Of a stretch of DNA of 64,000 nucleotides, positions 1 through 8,291 are shown in pieces. How positions within the stretch are numbered: position 1 is the stretch's first letter; every line of letters begins with the position of its first letter. The notes beneath the pieces are model-generated. The model saw only the letters and a program-made list of their open reading frames with translations. It was not told the origin of the DNA and made no database searches. A program made the position numbers and the translations under genes. This stretch comes from Minicystis rosea (GTDB taxonomy: Bacteria > Myxococcota_A > Polyangia > Polyangiales > Polyangiaceae), in the NCBI GenBank assembly GCA_001931535.1, contig CP016211.1:5873573-5937572 (forward strand), in the 5' to 3' direction.

Positions 1-54
1 GCGCGGAGACCTGATTGTCGTGGAGGAGGTTGGGACCGAGGTGGTCCGATGGAG

Positions 55-79
55 CGGCGGGAGCGCGTGGCCCCCGCCG
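55..79 (-). terminator. hairpin after secF
   Basis: Seven-bp arms CGGCGGG (55-61) and CCCGCCG (73-79) lie directly after the secF stop codon on the minus strand. There is no clear T-run, so this is a possible rather than certain terminator of the yajC-secD-secF transcript. Confidence 0.35.
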
Positions 80-81
80 TG

Positions 82-1320
82 TCACACCACCGCGCCGGCC
101 TTCTTGGCCGCGCGGGTGCGCTTGATGGTCTTCTTCTGATCGGCGGAGGCGCCGAAGAAGCGGCGATCGATCCACTCGGTGAGCGGCGCGGCGACGTAGA
201 TCGACGAGTACGTACCCACGAGGATGCCGACGAGCAGGGCGAAGGCGAAGTCCTTGAGCGCGCCGGTACCCCACACGAGGAACGCGACCAAGGAGAGCGC
301 GGTCACGCCGGACGTGATGATCGTGCGGCCGAACATCTCGGAGATGCTCAGGTTGATCACCGAGGCGAAGCTCATGTTGCGGTGCTTGCCCAGGTTCTCG
401 CGGATGCGGTCGTAGACGACGACGGTGTCCGTGATCGAGTAACCGACGATGGTGAGCATCGCGGCCACGGTGGAGAGCGTGATCTCCTTGCGCGCGAGGA
501 CCATGGCGCCGAGCGCGATGCCGACGTCGTGGACGAGGGCCACGATGCCGCCGGGCGCGAAGCGCAGATCGAAGCGGAAGGCGATGTACGCCATGATGAA
601 GAAGCACGCGATCGCGATGCTGCGGATGGCCGCGTCGCGGAGCTGGGCGCCGGCCTTCGGGCCGATCCACTCCACGCGGAGCGCCGACTCCGGCACCTTG
701 TTCGCGCCGAGCTGCGAGCGCAGGCCGTCGAGGAGCTGATCGCCCTTGGACTTGAGCTGGATCTCGACGCGGTTGTCGCGCTCGCTGGCGAGCAGCGGGT
801 TGTTCGCGCCGGCGCGGAGCTGGAGGCCCTCGACGCCGGTGAGCTGCTGCCTGATCACCCCGAGATCGGGCTTGTTCTCGTAACGGGCGGAGATCTTGTC
901 GCCGCCGGGGCTGAACTTGATCTCGGTCGCCGACGCGTTCGCCGGGCAGCCCGCGGGCGCCTGACCGCTCTCGCCCACGAGGCACATCTTCTCGCGGATG
1001 ATGCCCTTCTCCTTGTCGGAGAGGACGGTGACTTCCTGCACGCGGATGAGGAACCGATTCGGGTTCTGGGCGTCGGCGACGCTCACCACCTCGGGCGCCT
1101 CGAAGCCGCCGTGCTCCACGGCGGCGCGCACGTCACCGGCGCTGACCGGCTCCTTGAACGCCACCTCGAGCTCGGTGCCGCCCTTGAAGTCGGTGCCCAG
1201 CTTGGCGCCCGGGTAGAAGAACGAGATGACCGAGAGAACGAGGAGCAGGAGGCTGGCGCCGATGAAGCGCCAGCGATACCGCATGAAGTCGAACTGCCGA
1301 CCAGGCTTGATGAATTCCAT
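82..1320 (-). CDS. secF: protein translocase subunit SecF
   Basis: Inner-membrane RND-type partner of SecD. With YajC it uses the proton motive force to help preproteins leave the SecYEG channel on the periplasmic side. The 412-residue product has an N-terminal membrane segment, then the first periplasmic domain opening with the conserved stretch GTDFKGGTELEV. The EWIGPKAGAQL motif precedes the block of five C-terminal membrane helices, which contains the family stretch SITDTVVVYDRIREN. It is longer than E. coli SecF (323 residues); the extra length lies in the periplasmic domain between the first helix and EWIGPKAG. The ATG start at 1320 is 17 bp after the secD stop, so the two are co-transcribed. 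Function is assigned confidently from family motifs and from the secD/yajC neighbours. Confidence 0.97.
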   Translation of the reverse strand: MEFIKPGRQFDFMRYRWRFIGASLLLLVLSVISFFYPGAKLGTDFKGGTELEVAFKEPVSAGDVRAAVEHGGFEAPEVVSVADAQNPNRFLIRVQEVTVLSDKEKGIIREKMCLVGESGQAPAGCPANASATEIKFSPGGDKISARYENKPDLGVIRQQLTGVEGLQLRAGANNPLLASERDNRVEIQLKSKGDQLLDGLRSQLGANKVPESALRVEWIGPKAGAQLRDAAIRSIAIACFFIMAYIAFRFDLRFAPGGIVALVHDVGIALGAMVLARKEITLSTVAAMLTIVGYSITDTVVVYDRIRENLGKHRNMSFASVINLSISEMFGRTIITSGVTALSLVAFLVWGTGALKDFAFALLVGILVGTYSSIYVAAPLTEWIDRRFFGASADQKKTIKRTRAAKKAGAVV

Positions 1321-1337
1321 GAAACGTCTCGTTCAGC

Positions 1338-3503
1338 TCAGCCGAGGTGGAGGTTCTTGACCTTGCGGTGACGCACGGCCCAGTCGAACATGAGGCGCGT
1401 GCAGACGACGCCGGTGTAGAGGCTGGCGGCGATGCCGAAGATCAGCGTCACCGCGAAGCCCTTGATCGGGCCGCTGCCGTACTGGGCCAGGATGAGGGCC
1501 GAGATCAGCGTGGTCACGTGGCCGTCGAGGATGGCGCTGAACGCCTTGTCGTAGCCGACGTCGACGGCCGCGCGCGGGCTCTTGCCGTGGCGCAGCTCCT
1601 CACGGATGCGCTCGTTGATGAGCACGTTGGCGTCGATGGCGATACCGATCGTCAGCGTCAGGCCGGCGATGCCCGGCAGCGTCATCGAGGCGCCGATCAT
1701 CGCGAGGATCGCGATCTGGAGCACCAGGTTGAAGAGCACGGCGATGTTCGCGATCATCCCCGCGCGGCTGTAGTAGACGACCATGAAGACGAGCACGAGC
1801 ACGACGCCCGCGATCGCGCCCTTGGCGCCCTGGGTGATGGCGTCCTTGCCGAGCGAGGGGCCGATGCGCTGCTCGTTCGACGGCGAGATCGGCGCCGGGA
1901 GCGCGCCGCTCTTCAGCACCGTCACGAGCTTGTTCGACTCCTGAAGCTGCTGCTCCGGGCCGCCCGCGCCCATGGTGATGGTGGCGATGCCGCCCGGGAT
2001 CTTGCTCTGGATGACGGGCGCGCTCTCCACCTTGCCGTCGAGGATGATGGCGAAGCGGCGGTTGATGTTGCGGCCCGTGATGTCCTCGAAGATGTCGCCG
2101 CCGCGCGGGTTCAGCTCCATCTTCACGTGCCAGCCGCCGAGCCCGCGATCGCTCTGATCCATCTGCGTGCTGGCGTCGCGCACCATGTCGCCGGTGACCT
2201 CGGCGCGGCCGAAGAGGTAGTACGTCCGCCAGCCGACCTCGTCGTACGAGTCCTTCTCTTCGTTGAACTCGATCACCTTGCCGAAGCCGATCTCGTGATC
2301 GGGATCGACCTGGAGCGTCCCCGTCCACTCACGGAAGCGCTTCAGCGCGTCGCGCATCGTCTCGTGCTCGAGCTTGGTGATGCGCGCGTAGTGGTTGGCC
2401 TTGGTCTTCTTCTCGCCGCCGCCCGACTTGCCCACGGGCGCGTTCTCGATGCCGAACGCGACGCCCTTCGGGAGGTCCTCCTCCTTCGTGCGCGAGATCG
2501 CGTCGAAGTAGTCGGTGTCGTCGTCGACCATCTTGAACTCGAGGCGCGCCGTCTGGCTGATGATGTCGCGGATCTCGGCGAACTGCTTCTCGTCGTCGCC
2601 GGGCATCTCGATGATGATGTCCTCGTCGCGCACGGAGACAGCTGCCTCCTTCACGCCGAGGATGTCGATGCGCCGGTGCACCGTCTCCTTCGCCTGGGTG
2701 ACCGCGCCCTCGCGGATCTTGCTCTCCTCGTCGCTGCGGAGGCGGAAGGTGATCTTCTTGCCGTCCGCGGAGCGGAGGACCTGCAGCTCGTGGAGGAACT
2801 TCTTGAGGAACGCCTCGTCGACCTTCTTGGAGTCGGCGGCATCCACGAACGTCAGCATGATGGTGTCGGCGTGCTCGCGGCTCTTCTCGACGCGCACCTT
2901 GGTGGGCAGCTTGGAGAGCTCCTCGACCGTCGGCGGCTTGTCGCCCGAGTGGAAGCCGAGGGTCGTCGCCAAGGCGCCGCGGAGCTCGTCGTACTGGCGA
3001 TCGCGCTTGTCCTTGATCGCCTCGTCGACGTCGACCGTGTACACGAGGCGGAGGCCGCCCTTCAGGTCGAGTCCGCGCACCAAGCGGAAGGGAATGTTGG
3101 AGCGGAGGAAGGCGCCGAAGCCGAGGTCACCGCGGCGCGCCTTGGTCTCGAGCTCGCTGATCTGATCCGACGACATGCCGGGGTGCTCTTCCCGCCCGAA
3201 GCGCTCGTCGAAGTACGTCGGGTAGATGCAGAGCGCCGCGCCCAGCGCGAGGAAGAGGGTGAAGCCCGTCTTCACGCGCCACGAGAGGTCGAGGAGGCTC
3301 GTCGCGCAGAAGAGGGCCCACACGGTGCCCAGGCCGAACACCGCGAGCGCCCAGAAGACGTCGTAGTGCGCCGCGATGGCCGCCGAGCCGGCGCTGATGG
3401 CCGCGGCGAAGAAGCTGCCCCGGTGCGCCCGCCGCAGGAAGGCGCCGAGGAGGCAGATGCCGGCGAGGCCGGCGAACCCGAACTGGAAGAGGTTGTGGAG
3501 CAC
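1338..3503 (-). CDS. secD: protein translocase subunit SecD
   Basis: Larger RND-type subunit of the SecDF accessory complex in the inner membrane. The 721-residue product starts with several hydrophobic segments (roughly residues 1-90), more than the single N-terminal helix usual for SecD. The RGLDLKGGLRLVY motif follows, then a long periplasmic domain (about 130-540) including the conserved NRRFAIILDGKVESAPVI stretch. The IGPSLGKDAI motif leads into the C-terminal membrane bundle with GLTLTIGIAIDANVLINERI. The start is a GTG at 3503; no better in-frame start gives the N-terminal hydrophobic segment. It lies between yajC and secF on the same strand. Confidence 0.97.
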   Translation of the reverse strand: MLHNLFQFGFAGLAGICLLGAFLRRAHRGSFFAAAISAGSAAIAAHYDVFWALAVFGLGTVWALFCATSLLDLSWRVKTGFTLFLALGAALCIYPTYFDERFGREEHPGMSSDQISELETKARRGDLGFGAFLRSNIPFRLVRGLDLKGGLRLVYTVDVDEAIKDKRDRQYDELRGALATTLGFHSGDKPPTVEELSKLPTKVRVEKSREHADTIMLTFVDAADSKKVDEAFLKKFLHELQVLRSADGKKITFRLRSDEESKIREGAVTQAKETVHRRIDILGVKEAAVSVRDEDIIIEMPGDDEKQFAEIRDIISQTARLEFKMVDDDTDYFDAISRTKEEDLPKGVAFGIENAPVGKSGGGEKKTKANHYARITKLEHETMRDALKRFREWTGTLQVDPDHEIGFGKVIEFNEEKDSYDEVGWRTYYLFGRAEVTGDMVRDASTQMDQSDRGLGGWHVKMELNPRGGDIFEDITGRNINRRFAIILDGKVESAPVIQSKIPGGIATITMGAGGPEQQLQESNKLVTVLKSGALPAPISPSNEQRIGPSLGKDAITQGAKGAIAGVVLVLVFMVVYYSRAGMIANIAVLFNLVLQIAILAMIGASMTLPGIAGLTLTIGIAIDANVLINERIREELRHGKSPRAAVDVGYDKAFSAILDGHVTTLISALILAQYGSGPIKGFAVTLIFGIAASLYTGVVCTRLMFDWAVRHRKVKNLHLG

Positions 3504-3619
3504 GATGACTGTGGTGCCTTCCAGCGTCCGGGACGCGACTCGATGCGTCCCGGCGCCGATGAATCCCCGCGTTGTCTGTGAGTTCGATGGGCCCGCGCCC
3601 GTGACGGGCGCGCCGCCGG

Positions 3620-4051
3620 CTAGGCCTTCTTCTCCTGCGGCTTGTCCTTGGCGGCCGTCTCGGCCGGCTTCTGCTCGCCGCCGTCGACGCCGCTGATCGC
3701 GCTCTTCAGCATCTTCACGCTGACGCCGGGCGCGATCTCGAGCTTCACCCGCGTCTCGGTCAGGTCGACGATCTTGCCGACGAGACCCGCCTGGGTGAGG
3801 ACGGTGTCACCGACCTTGAGGCTCGTTTCGAGCTGTTTTTGCCGCTTCCGGTTGCCGCTCGACATCGTCCAGAAGAGGAGGACGGGGAGCACCACCATGA
3901 GCAGCATCATGATGCTGCTGCCACCGGGCGGCGCTTGGCCACCGGCGGGCGCGTTGTCGGCAGGTGCGGTTCCGGGCGTGGTCGGTGCCGGAGCTTGAGG
4001 CCCTTCACGGCCTGGTGCGGCGGGCGACGGTTGAAAGGCGAACGTGCTCAA
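3620..4051 (-). CDS. yajC: preprotein translocase subunit YajC
   Basis: Small single-span membrane protein of the holo-translocon, usually encoded just upstream of secD as here. A Pro/Ala/Gln-rich N-terminal stretch precedes one membrane helix (SSIMMLLMVVLPVLLFWTMS). The cytoplasmic YajC core follows: RKRQKQLETSLKVGDTVLTQ, then GLVGKIVDLTETRVKLEIAPGVSVKMLKSAI. The frame is open further upstream, but I chose the TTG at 4051 because GGAGGG sits about 7 bases before it. An upstream in-frame ATG (MEVPALEG) is the alternative. About 143 residues, slightly longer than E. coli YajC because of the N-terminal extension and the charged Lys-rich tail. Confidence 0.92.
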   Translation of the reverse strand: MSTFAFQPSPAAPGREGPQAPAPTTPGTAPADNAPAGGQAPPGGSSIMMLLMVVLPVLLFWTMSSGNRKRQKQLETSLKVGDTVLTQAGLVGKIVDLTETRVKLEIAPGVSVKMLKSAISGVDGGEQKPAETAAKDKPQEKKA

Positions 4052-4260
4052 AGGGCAACCCTCCAGGGCGGGGACCTCCATTACCCATCTTCCGGGGCCT
4101 GCGCAAGCAGCGGGGGGCCTCACATGCCCCGAAGGAGGCTCTGTTCGCCCCCGACCGGCGTTCCGGCTCCCCCCTCCCGCACACTCTCCGGGTCAGCGTC
4201 GAGCGGGCGAACGCGGCGCTTCGGGCACGGAAAGCCCTGGGCCCGCTCACCGCATCGCGA

Positions 4261-5394
4261 TCACGCCCCGCTGCCGAACACCAGGAGGCGCTTCGCCCGG
4301 TCGCCCGCGACCAGCTCGGCCAGAGCCTCGCGGACCTGCATCTCGGTCGCGGCGCCCTCGAGGGTCGCGAAGACGACCGAGACAATCGTCGGGATCCTCC
4401 CCACACCGGGGAAACCGGGAGCCCAGGTCAGCGCATCGGCGAACGCCGCTTTCAGCGTGGTGGCGAGCGGACCGGCTGGAGCGAGGGCCACGTCGAGCGG
4501 CTCCAGGACCACGACCGAGCGGGCGCGGGCGATGGCCTTCACCACCTCCGCCGCGAAGAACGGGCGCAGCGCGCGCACACCGACGGCGCCCACGCGCCGG
4601 CCCTCGCGCCGCAGCGACGCGGCCACGGAGCGCGCCGCACCGAAGGCGTGGCCGACGGCGAGGATCACCTCCTCGGCGTCCGTCGTCTCGTAGCGCTCGA
4701 CCGGAGTGAGCGGGCGGCCGGTGAGATCGCCGAGCTCGCGCATGGCCGCGGCCAGCGCGAAGGGGGCGCGCGCCGCATAGCCGCGCTCCCGGCGCTTGCT
4801 CTCCACGTGCAGGAACGCGCTCTCGAGCGGAGCGCCGCGCTTCTCGCCGCTCCCGAGGAAGCGCTCGACGAGGCCCGAGCCTGGGAGGCCCATCACCGGC
4901 CCTCCGCCGTCGGAGACGATCACGAACGGCGTCTCGCTGTCCTCGGCGGCGCGGCGCGCGGCGAGCGCGAGATCCACCGAGTCCTGCGCGCTCCACGTCA
5001 CGATCACGCCTGCGCCCACGTCGAGCGCGGGGGCCAGCTCGTCGCGTCCAGGCTGGAGCGCCGTCCCGCCCCCGCCGAGCACGTGCACGGTGATCGGCGT
5101 CCGCCCGCGCGCGACGGCGTGCAGCGCTTCGAGCGCGCCGAGGAGCTCGGCGGGGCGCAGCACCGCCGTGGCGCGCTGGCCTTCGTGGGCCGCGGAGGCG
5201 GCCGCGAGCACGGCTTCCGCGCCGGTCGCCACGGCCCGCTGGCGATCACCGGCCACGGGCCCGGTGGAGAAGATCGTGTTGCAGACGGCGCCCTCGACCT
5301 GGAGGACGACGTCACGAAGCGCGTCGGCGGCAGCCATCCTCCGCGTCGTCGCGCGTGCGCGGGGAGAGGTCAAGAGCATCGGCGCGCATCGCAT
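4261..5394 (-). CDS. stand-alone PFOR N-terminal half (domains I and II)
   Basis: The protein of about 377 residues resembles the first two domains of pyruvate:ferredoxin oxidoreductase (NifJ) and the alpha subunit of other 2-oxoacid oxidoreductases. Residues about 40-190 look like the pyrimidine-binding fold, ending in SAQDSVDLALAARRAA and PFVIVSDGG. The segment MRELGDLTGRPLTPVERYETTDAEEVILAVG, then RRVGAVGVRALRPFF, matches the domain I/II boundary and domain II. No gamma domain, ferredoxin clusters or thiamine-diphosphate-binding beta domain are encoded here or in neighbouring genes, so it cannot be a complete enzyme by itself. The start is uncertain: ATGs at 5394, 5379 and 5337 are all in frame, and GGAGG abuts the last one. 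Either the partner subunits lie elsewhere or it has a different role. Confidence 0.65.
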   Translation of the reverse strand: MRCAPMLLTSPRARATTRRMAAADALRDVVLQVEGAVCNTIFSTGPVAGDRQRAVATGAEAVLAAASAAHEGQRATAVLRPAELLGALEALHAVARGRTPITVHVLGGGGTALQPGRDELAPALDVGAGVIVTWSAQDSVDLALAARRAAEDSETPFVIVSDGGGPVMGLPGSGLVERFLGSGEKRGAPLESAFLHVESKRRERGYAARAPFALAAAMRELGDLTGRPLTPVERYETTDAEEVILAVGHAFGAARSVAASLRREGRRVGAVGVRALRPFFAAEVVKAIARARSVVVLEPLDVALAPAGPLATTLKAAFADALTWAPGFPGVGRIPTIVSVVFATLEGAATEMQVREALAELVAGDRAKRLLVFGSGA

Positions 5395-5518
5395 GAAACG
5401 AAGCGGTTCCGCCCGACGTGCAAGGCCGAGATCGCGGAGACGCCGACGCAAGCGCAGCGTCGGCGAGCGCCACGCTTCGAGACAGACCCGAGCAGCGCTC
5501 CCGCGTGCGAGACGAAGC

Positions 5519-6967
5519 TCAGTTCGTGCCGGACGACGCCAGCGCGGGCTTGTCGGCGGTGTCGTTCTTGGCGGTGCGATCGTCGGAGAGCGGCGGGAGG
5601 ACCGTCTCGACATCGGTCCCCGGCGCGACCTGGTAGATCTCGAAGGTCGGCGGGTAGACGTCGGTGGTGACCTCGATCCGATCGCGGCCGCCCTCGAGGT
5701 GGATGACCCGCGTCTTCTTGATCGAGTAGCCGCGGATCCCCTTCTGCTTCAAGCGCGCCTGCCCTTCGGCGATCCCGGCGACCTCTTCGATCTTCCGCTT
5801 GAAGGGCGCGGTGCCGACGGTCTCCGTCTCGAAGGTGACCGTCGCCGGATGGCGCGCCCCGAGGAGCTCGAAGACGAGCGAGCCCTTGTCGATGGTGCCG
5901 TGCACGACGATGGGGAAATCGTAGGGGTTGCGCAGCTTGAGATCGACGGTCGGGTACACGACGGTCGCGTCGAGGCCCATGCGGATGTAGCCGCTCGGGC
6001 GCGAGTGGTTGGCGCGCTCCACGATGTCGACGCCGGCCATGTACGCCGCCGCGTGGAGCGTGCCCGAGACCTGGCACGTGCCGCCGCCGATGCCGGGGCG
6101 CAGCTCACCTTTGTAGATCTCGGGCGCCTCGGCGAAGCCGTTGTCCACGCTGCGCGCGCCCACGTTGGCGTTGAAGCCGACCACCTCGCCGGGCATCAAC
6201 ACGACGCCCTCGATCTGCTCGGCGGCGCGCTGGATGTTCTGCGCGCGGCCCGCTTGATCGCCGAGATACCCGAAGCGCGTCTCGAAGCGGGACACCACCG
6301 TGGAGACATCGATGGCGGCGACGACCGTCGACGACGCGCGCGGCGCGATCTCGAACGCGGGCGCCGCCGCGGTGACCCCGGCGTCCGTCGGCGCCGCCGC
6401 GGCGATGGCTTTGCCGATGGCGTCGACGGCGCCGTACACATCGAGGTAACGCCCGGGCGCGTGCGCCGTCGCCGTGTGGTGCGCGACGTCGAGCTTGGCC
6501 GCGAGCGGCGCGGTGTCGTGCTCTTCCTTGATTCGAGCGAGCCGCGCCGCGAGAGGCTCCGCTGGCAGCGACACGTGCACCGGCACATCCACCGCGCCGC
6601 GCCGCGCCTCGAGCACGTCGTCGAGCTGGGCCATCACATCACCGCGACGGCCCACCGCCTCCACGGCGCGGGCCAGCGCGTCGACGTCGACGGTGCCGCC
6701 GAGATCGGCGACGGTCACCTCGAGAATGGGCGCGCCGGCCCAGGTCAGCGTGACGCGACGATCGAGCGCGCGGCGGGCAGCGACCTCGGCGGCCGCGCGC
6801 GGCGTCTGCCCCGCGGCGACGGCGATGCCGCCGAGACGAACACCGCGGGCCACCGCGCCGCCTTGGGGAAGGAGATCACTCCGAGCCCAAGCCAGCGCGC
6901 CGGCGCTCGCACCGAGCAGCGCAGCAGCGAGAGCCCAGCGGCGAAATGAAGGGAAAGAGGATGGCAT
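5519..6967 (-). CDS. VanW family protein
   Basis: Exported or membrane-anchored protein of 482 residues. An N-terminal hydrophobic segment (WALAAALLGASAGALAWA, residues about 11-28) is followed by a domain resembling the PG_binding_4/YoaR module (GVRLGGIAVAAGQTPRAAAE; VTLTWAGAPILEVTVADLG). The VanW domain covers about 240-370: GVVLMPGEVVGFNANVGAR, APEIYKGELRPGIGGGTCQVSGTLHAAAYMAG, ERANHSRPSGYI and the DLKLRNPYDFPI stretch. A G5-like C-terminal region follows. VanW proteins occur beside vancomycin-resistance and cell-envelope genes, but their biochemical activity is not established. No resistance genes are adjacent, so an envelope role is the most that can be inferred. Confidence 0.9.
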   Translation of the reverse strand: MPSSFPSFRRWALAAALLGASAGALAWARSDLLPQGGAVARGVRLGGIAVAAGQTPRAAAEVAARRALDRRVTLTWAGAPILEVTVADLGGTVDVDALARAVEAVGRRGDVMAQLDDVLEARRGAVDVPVHVSLPAEPLAARLARIKEEHDTAPLAAKLDVAHHTATAHAPGRYLDVYGAVDAIGKAIAAAAPTDAGVTAAAPAFEIAPRASSTVVAAIDVSTVVSRFETRFGYLGDQAGRAQNIQRAAEQIEGVVLMPGEVVGFNANVGARSVDNGFAEAPEIYKGELRPGIGGGTCQVSGTLHAAAYMAGVDIVERANHSRPSGYIRMGLDATVVYPTVDLKLRNPYDFPIVVHGTIDKGSLVFELLGARHPATVTFETETVGTAPFKRKIEEVAGIAEGQARLKQKGIRGYSIKKTRVIHLEGGRDRIEVTTDVYPPTFEIYQVAPGTDVETVLPPLSDDRTAKNDTADKPALASSGTN

Positions 6968-7137
6968 GCGGGAGAGAACGCTCGGCCGCCGATCCTACAT
7001 CCATGAGGTGTCGCGCGACGCAGATTTCCCGCGCTTCCGCGAAAGAATGGAAGCTCCCGACTCGGGCGCGAGCCCGCCCATCAGGAGGAGACCGCATTCC
7101 TCCACGCGATCTCGACATCTCTGCGAGCGATGGCCGC

Positions 7138-7329
7138 TCAGCCGGTCGACGGCCCGAGGAGGCGACCGAGGCGCTCGTCGATCGCGCGCAGCCGCGCGAT
7201 GTCGCGATCCAGATCGACCTGCAGCTCGTGCTTCTCGGTGCGCACCAGCTCTCCATCCATCTCCGTGATGCGCACGTCGAGCTGTGCCTTGAGCAGCCTG
7301 GCCTCGTCGCTCGAAAGCTCGAGATTCAT
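7138..7329 (-). CDS. small acidic coiled-coil protein
   Basis: Sixty-three residues beginning MNLELSSDEARLLKAQLD, almost entirely predicted helix, with alternating charged and Leu/Ile positions (VRTEKHELQVDLDRDIARLRAIDERLGRLL). It resembles widespread small proteins of unknown function that begin with the same MNLELS-type sequence. A GGAGGGG ribosome-binding site ends about 4 bases before the ATG at 7329, which supports this short start over the longer upstream-open frame. No signal peptide or membrane segment. It stands alone, upstream of vanW on the same strand. Function unknown. Confidence 0.7.
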   Translation of the reverse strand: MNLELSSDEARLLKAQLDVRITEMDGELVRTEKHELQVDLDRDIARLRAIDERLGRLLGPSTG

Positions 7330-7687
7330 GTGCCCCTCCGCCTCTCGGCGACACCTAACACCGCCCCCACCCATCGTCCCGCCCCCGCACCTCACCGCCG
7401 CCAGCAACAGCAGCCAGCAACGCCCACCAACGACCAGCACCCCCCAGCAACGGCAGCCGCGAGCGCCAGCGAGCGGACCCAGCAAGCGCCCCGGCGCTCA
7501 CATCCATGCGGCACCATCGGGAGCCGTGCGCTGGAGTCCGCTCCCTTGCGGTCGCGGCTGCTGGCTCGACAAGACCCAACACCGCCCACGCACCTCACCG
7601 CCGCCGGGAACAGCAGCCAGCAACGCCAAGCAACGCCCAGCAACGGCAGCCGCGAGCGCCAGCGAGCGGACCCAGCAAGCGTCCCGG
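7330..7687. repeat. intergenic imperfect direct duplication, no gene
   Basis: The gap holds two imperfect copies of a C/A/G-rich segment, about 7388-7495 and 7591-7690, offset by roughly 200 bp. The best-conserved parts are the start (CACCTCACCGCCGCC) and a stretch of about 45 bp ending CGGACCCAGCAAGCG. Between them, around 7538-7562, lies a sequence containing CTCCCTTGCGGTCGCGGCT that recurs inside the gene at 11.6-13.5 kb. Reading frames across it are low-complexity and not convincing as genes. Confidence 0.75.
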
Positions 7688-8284
7688 CTATGCGTGCTGC
7701 TCTACACGGGTCGCGAGCACCAAGTAGCTGTAGCGTCCGATCAGCTCGGCCGTCACCGCCTGGAAGCTCCCCGAAGCAGCCACCTCGGCGGCCACGTCGG
7801 ACGCGGCGATGCGAAGCTCGGGCGGCGGCCCCGGCGGGCGCTCGGCGTCGACGCGAAAGTCGAGGATGGCGAGGCGGCCACCCGGCCGCGCGATGCGCGC
7901 GAGCTCGGTCAGGGCCGCGCCGCGATCGTCGATCTCGTGCCAGACGTTGGCCGCGAAGACGACGTCCTGGCTCGCATCGGCGAGCGTCGTGCGCGTGGCC
8001 TCGCCTTCCACGAGCGCGATCGGCGCGCCTTCGGGCACGCGCTCGCGGAGCACCGCGAGCATCTCCGGCTGCACGTCGACCGCGGCCACGTGACCACCGG
8101 GCGACACCGCGGTCGCCATGGGCAGCGCGAAGTATCCGGTGCCCGCGCCGATGTCGGCCACGTTCATGCCCGGGCGCAGCTCCACGCGCGCGATCACCTC
8201 GTCGGGAGGGAGCCAGGTGCGCCGCTCGGGATCGTCGAGCTTGTGCGCGTGACCGTGGTGGAACCGGTGCTCGTGCTTCCCCAT
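7688..8284 (-). CDS. SAM-dependent class I methyltransferase
   Basis: A 198-residue protein with a class I Rossmann methyltransferase core. Motif I is NVADIGAGTGYFALPMA (SAM-binding Gly-rich loop) and the acidic end of strand 2 is AAVDVQPEML. The motif IV region is QDVVFAANVWHEIDD, followed by ELARIARPGGRLAILDF. The His-rich N-terminus (MGKHEHRFHHGHAHKLDDPERR) is found in a subgroup of methyltransferases of unknown substrate, and metal binding there is only a guess. The ATG at 8284 is chosen because the homology begins right after it. The SH3-domain gene ends 8 bp upstream on the same strand, suggesting co-transcription. Confidence 0.85.
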   Translation of the reverse strand: MGKHEHRFHHGHAHKLDDPERRTWLPPDEVIARVELRPGMNVADIGAGTGYFALPMATAVSPGGHVAAVDVQPEMLAVLRERVPEGAPIALVEGEATRTTLADASQDVVFAANVWHEIDDRGAALTELARIARPGGRLAILDFRVDAERPPGPPPELRIAASDVAAEVAASGSFQAVTAELIGRYSYLVLATRVEQHA

Positions 8285-8291
8285 GCGGGGA

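Noticed and set aside
1347..3581. Plus-strand frame of 744 codons opposite secD
   Set aside because: Composition is extreme (Asp/Ala/Arg/Val-rich) and it lies entirely antisense to a confidently assigned gene; typical of GC-rich shadow frames.
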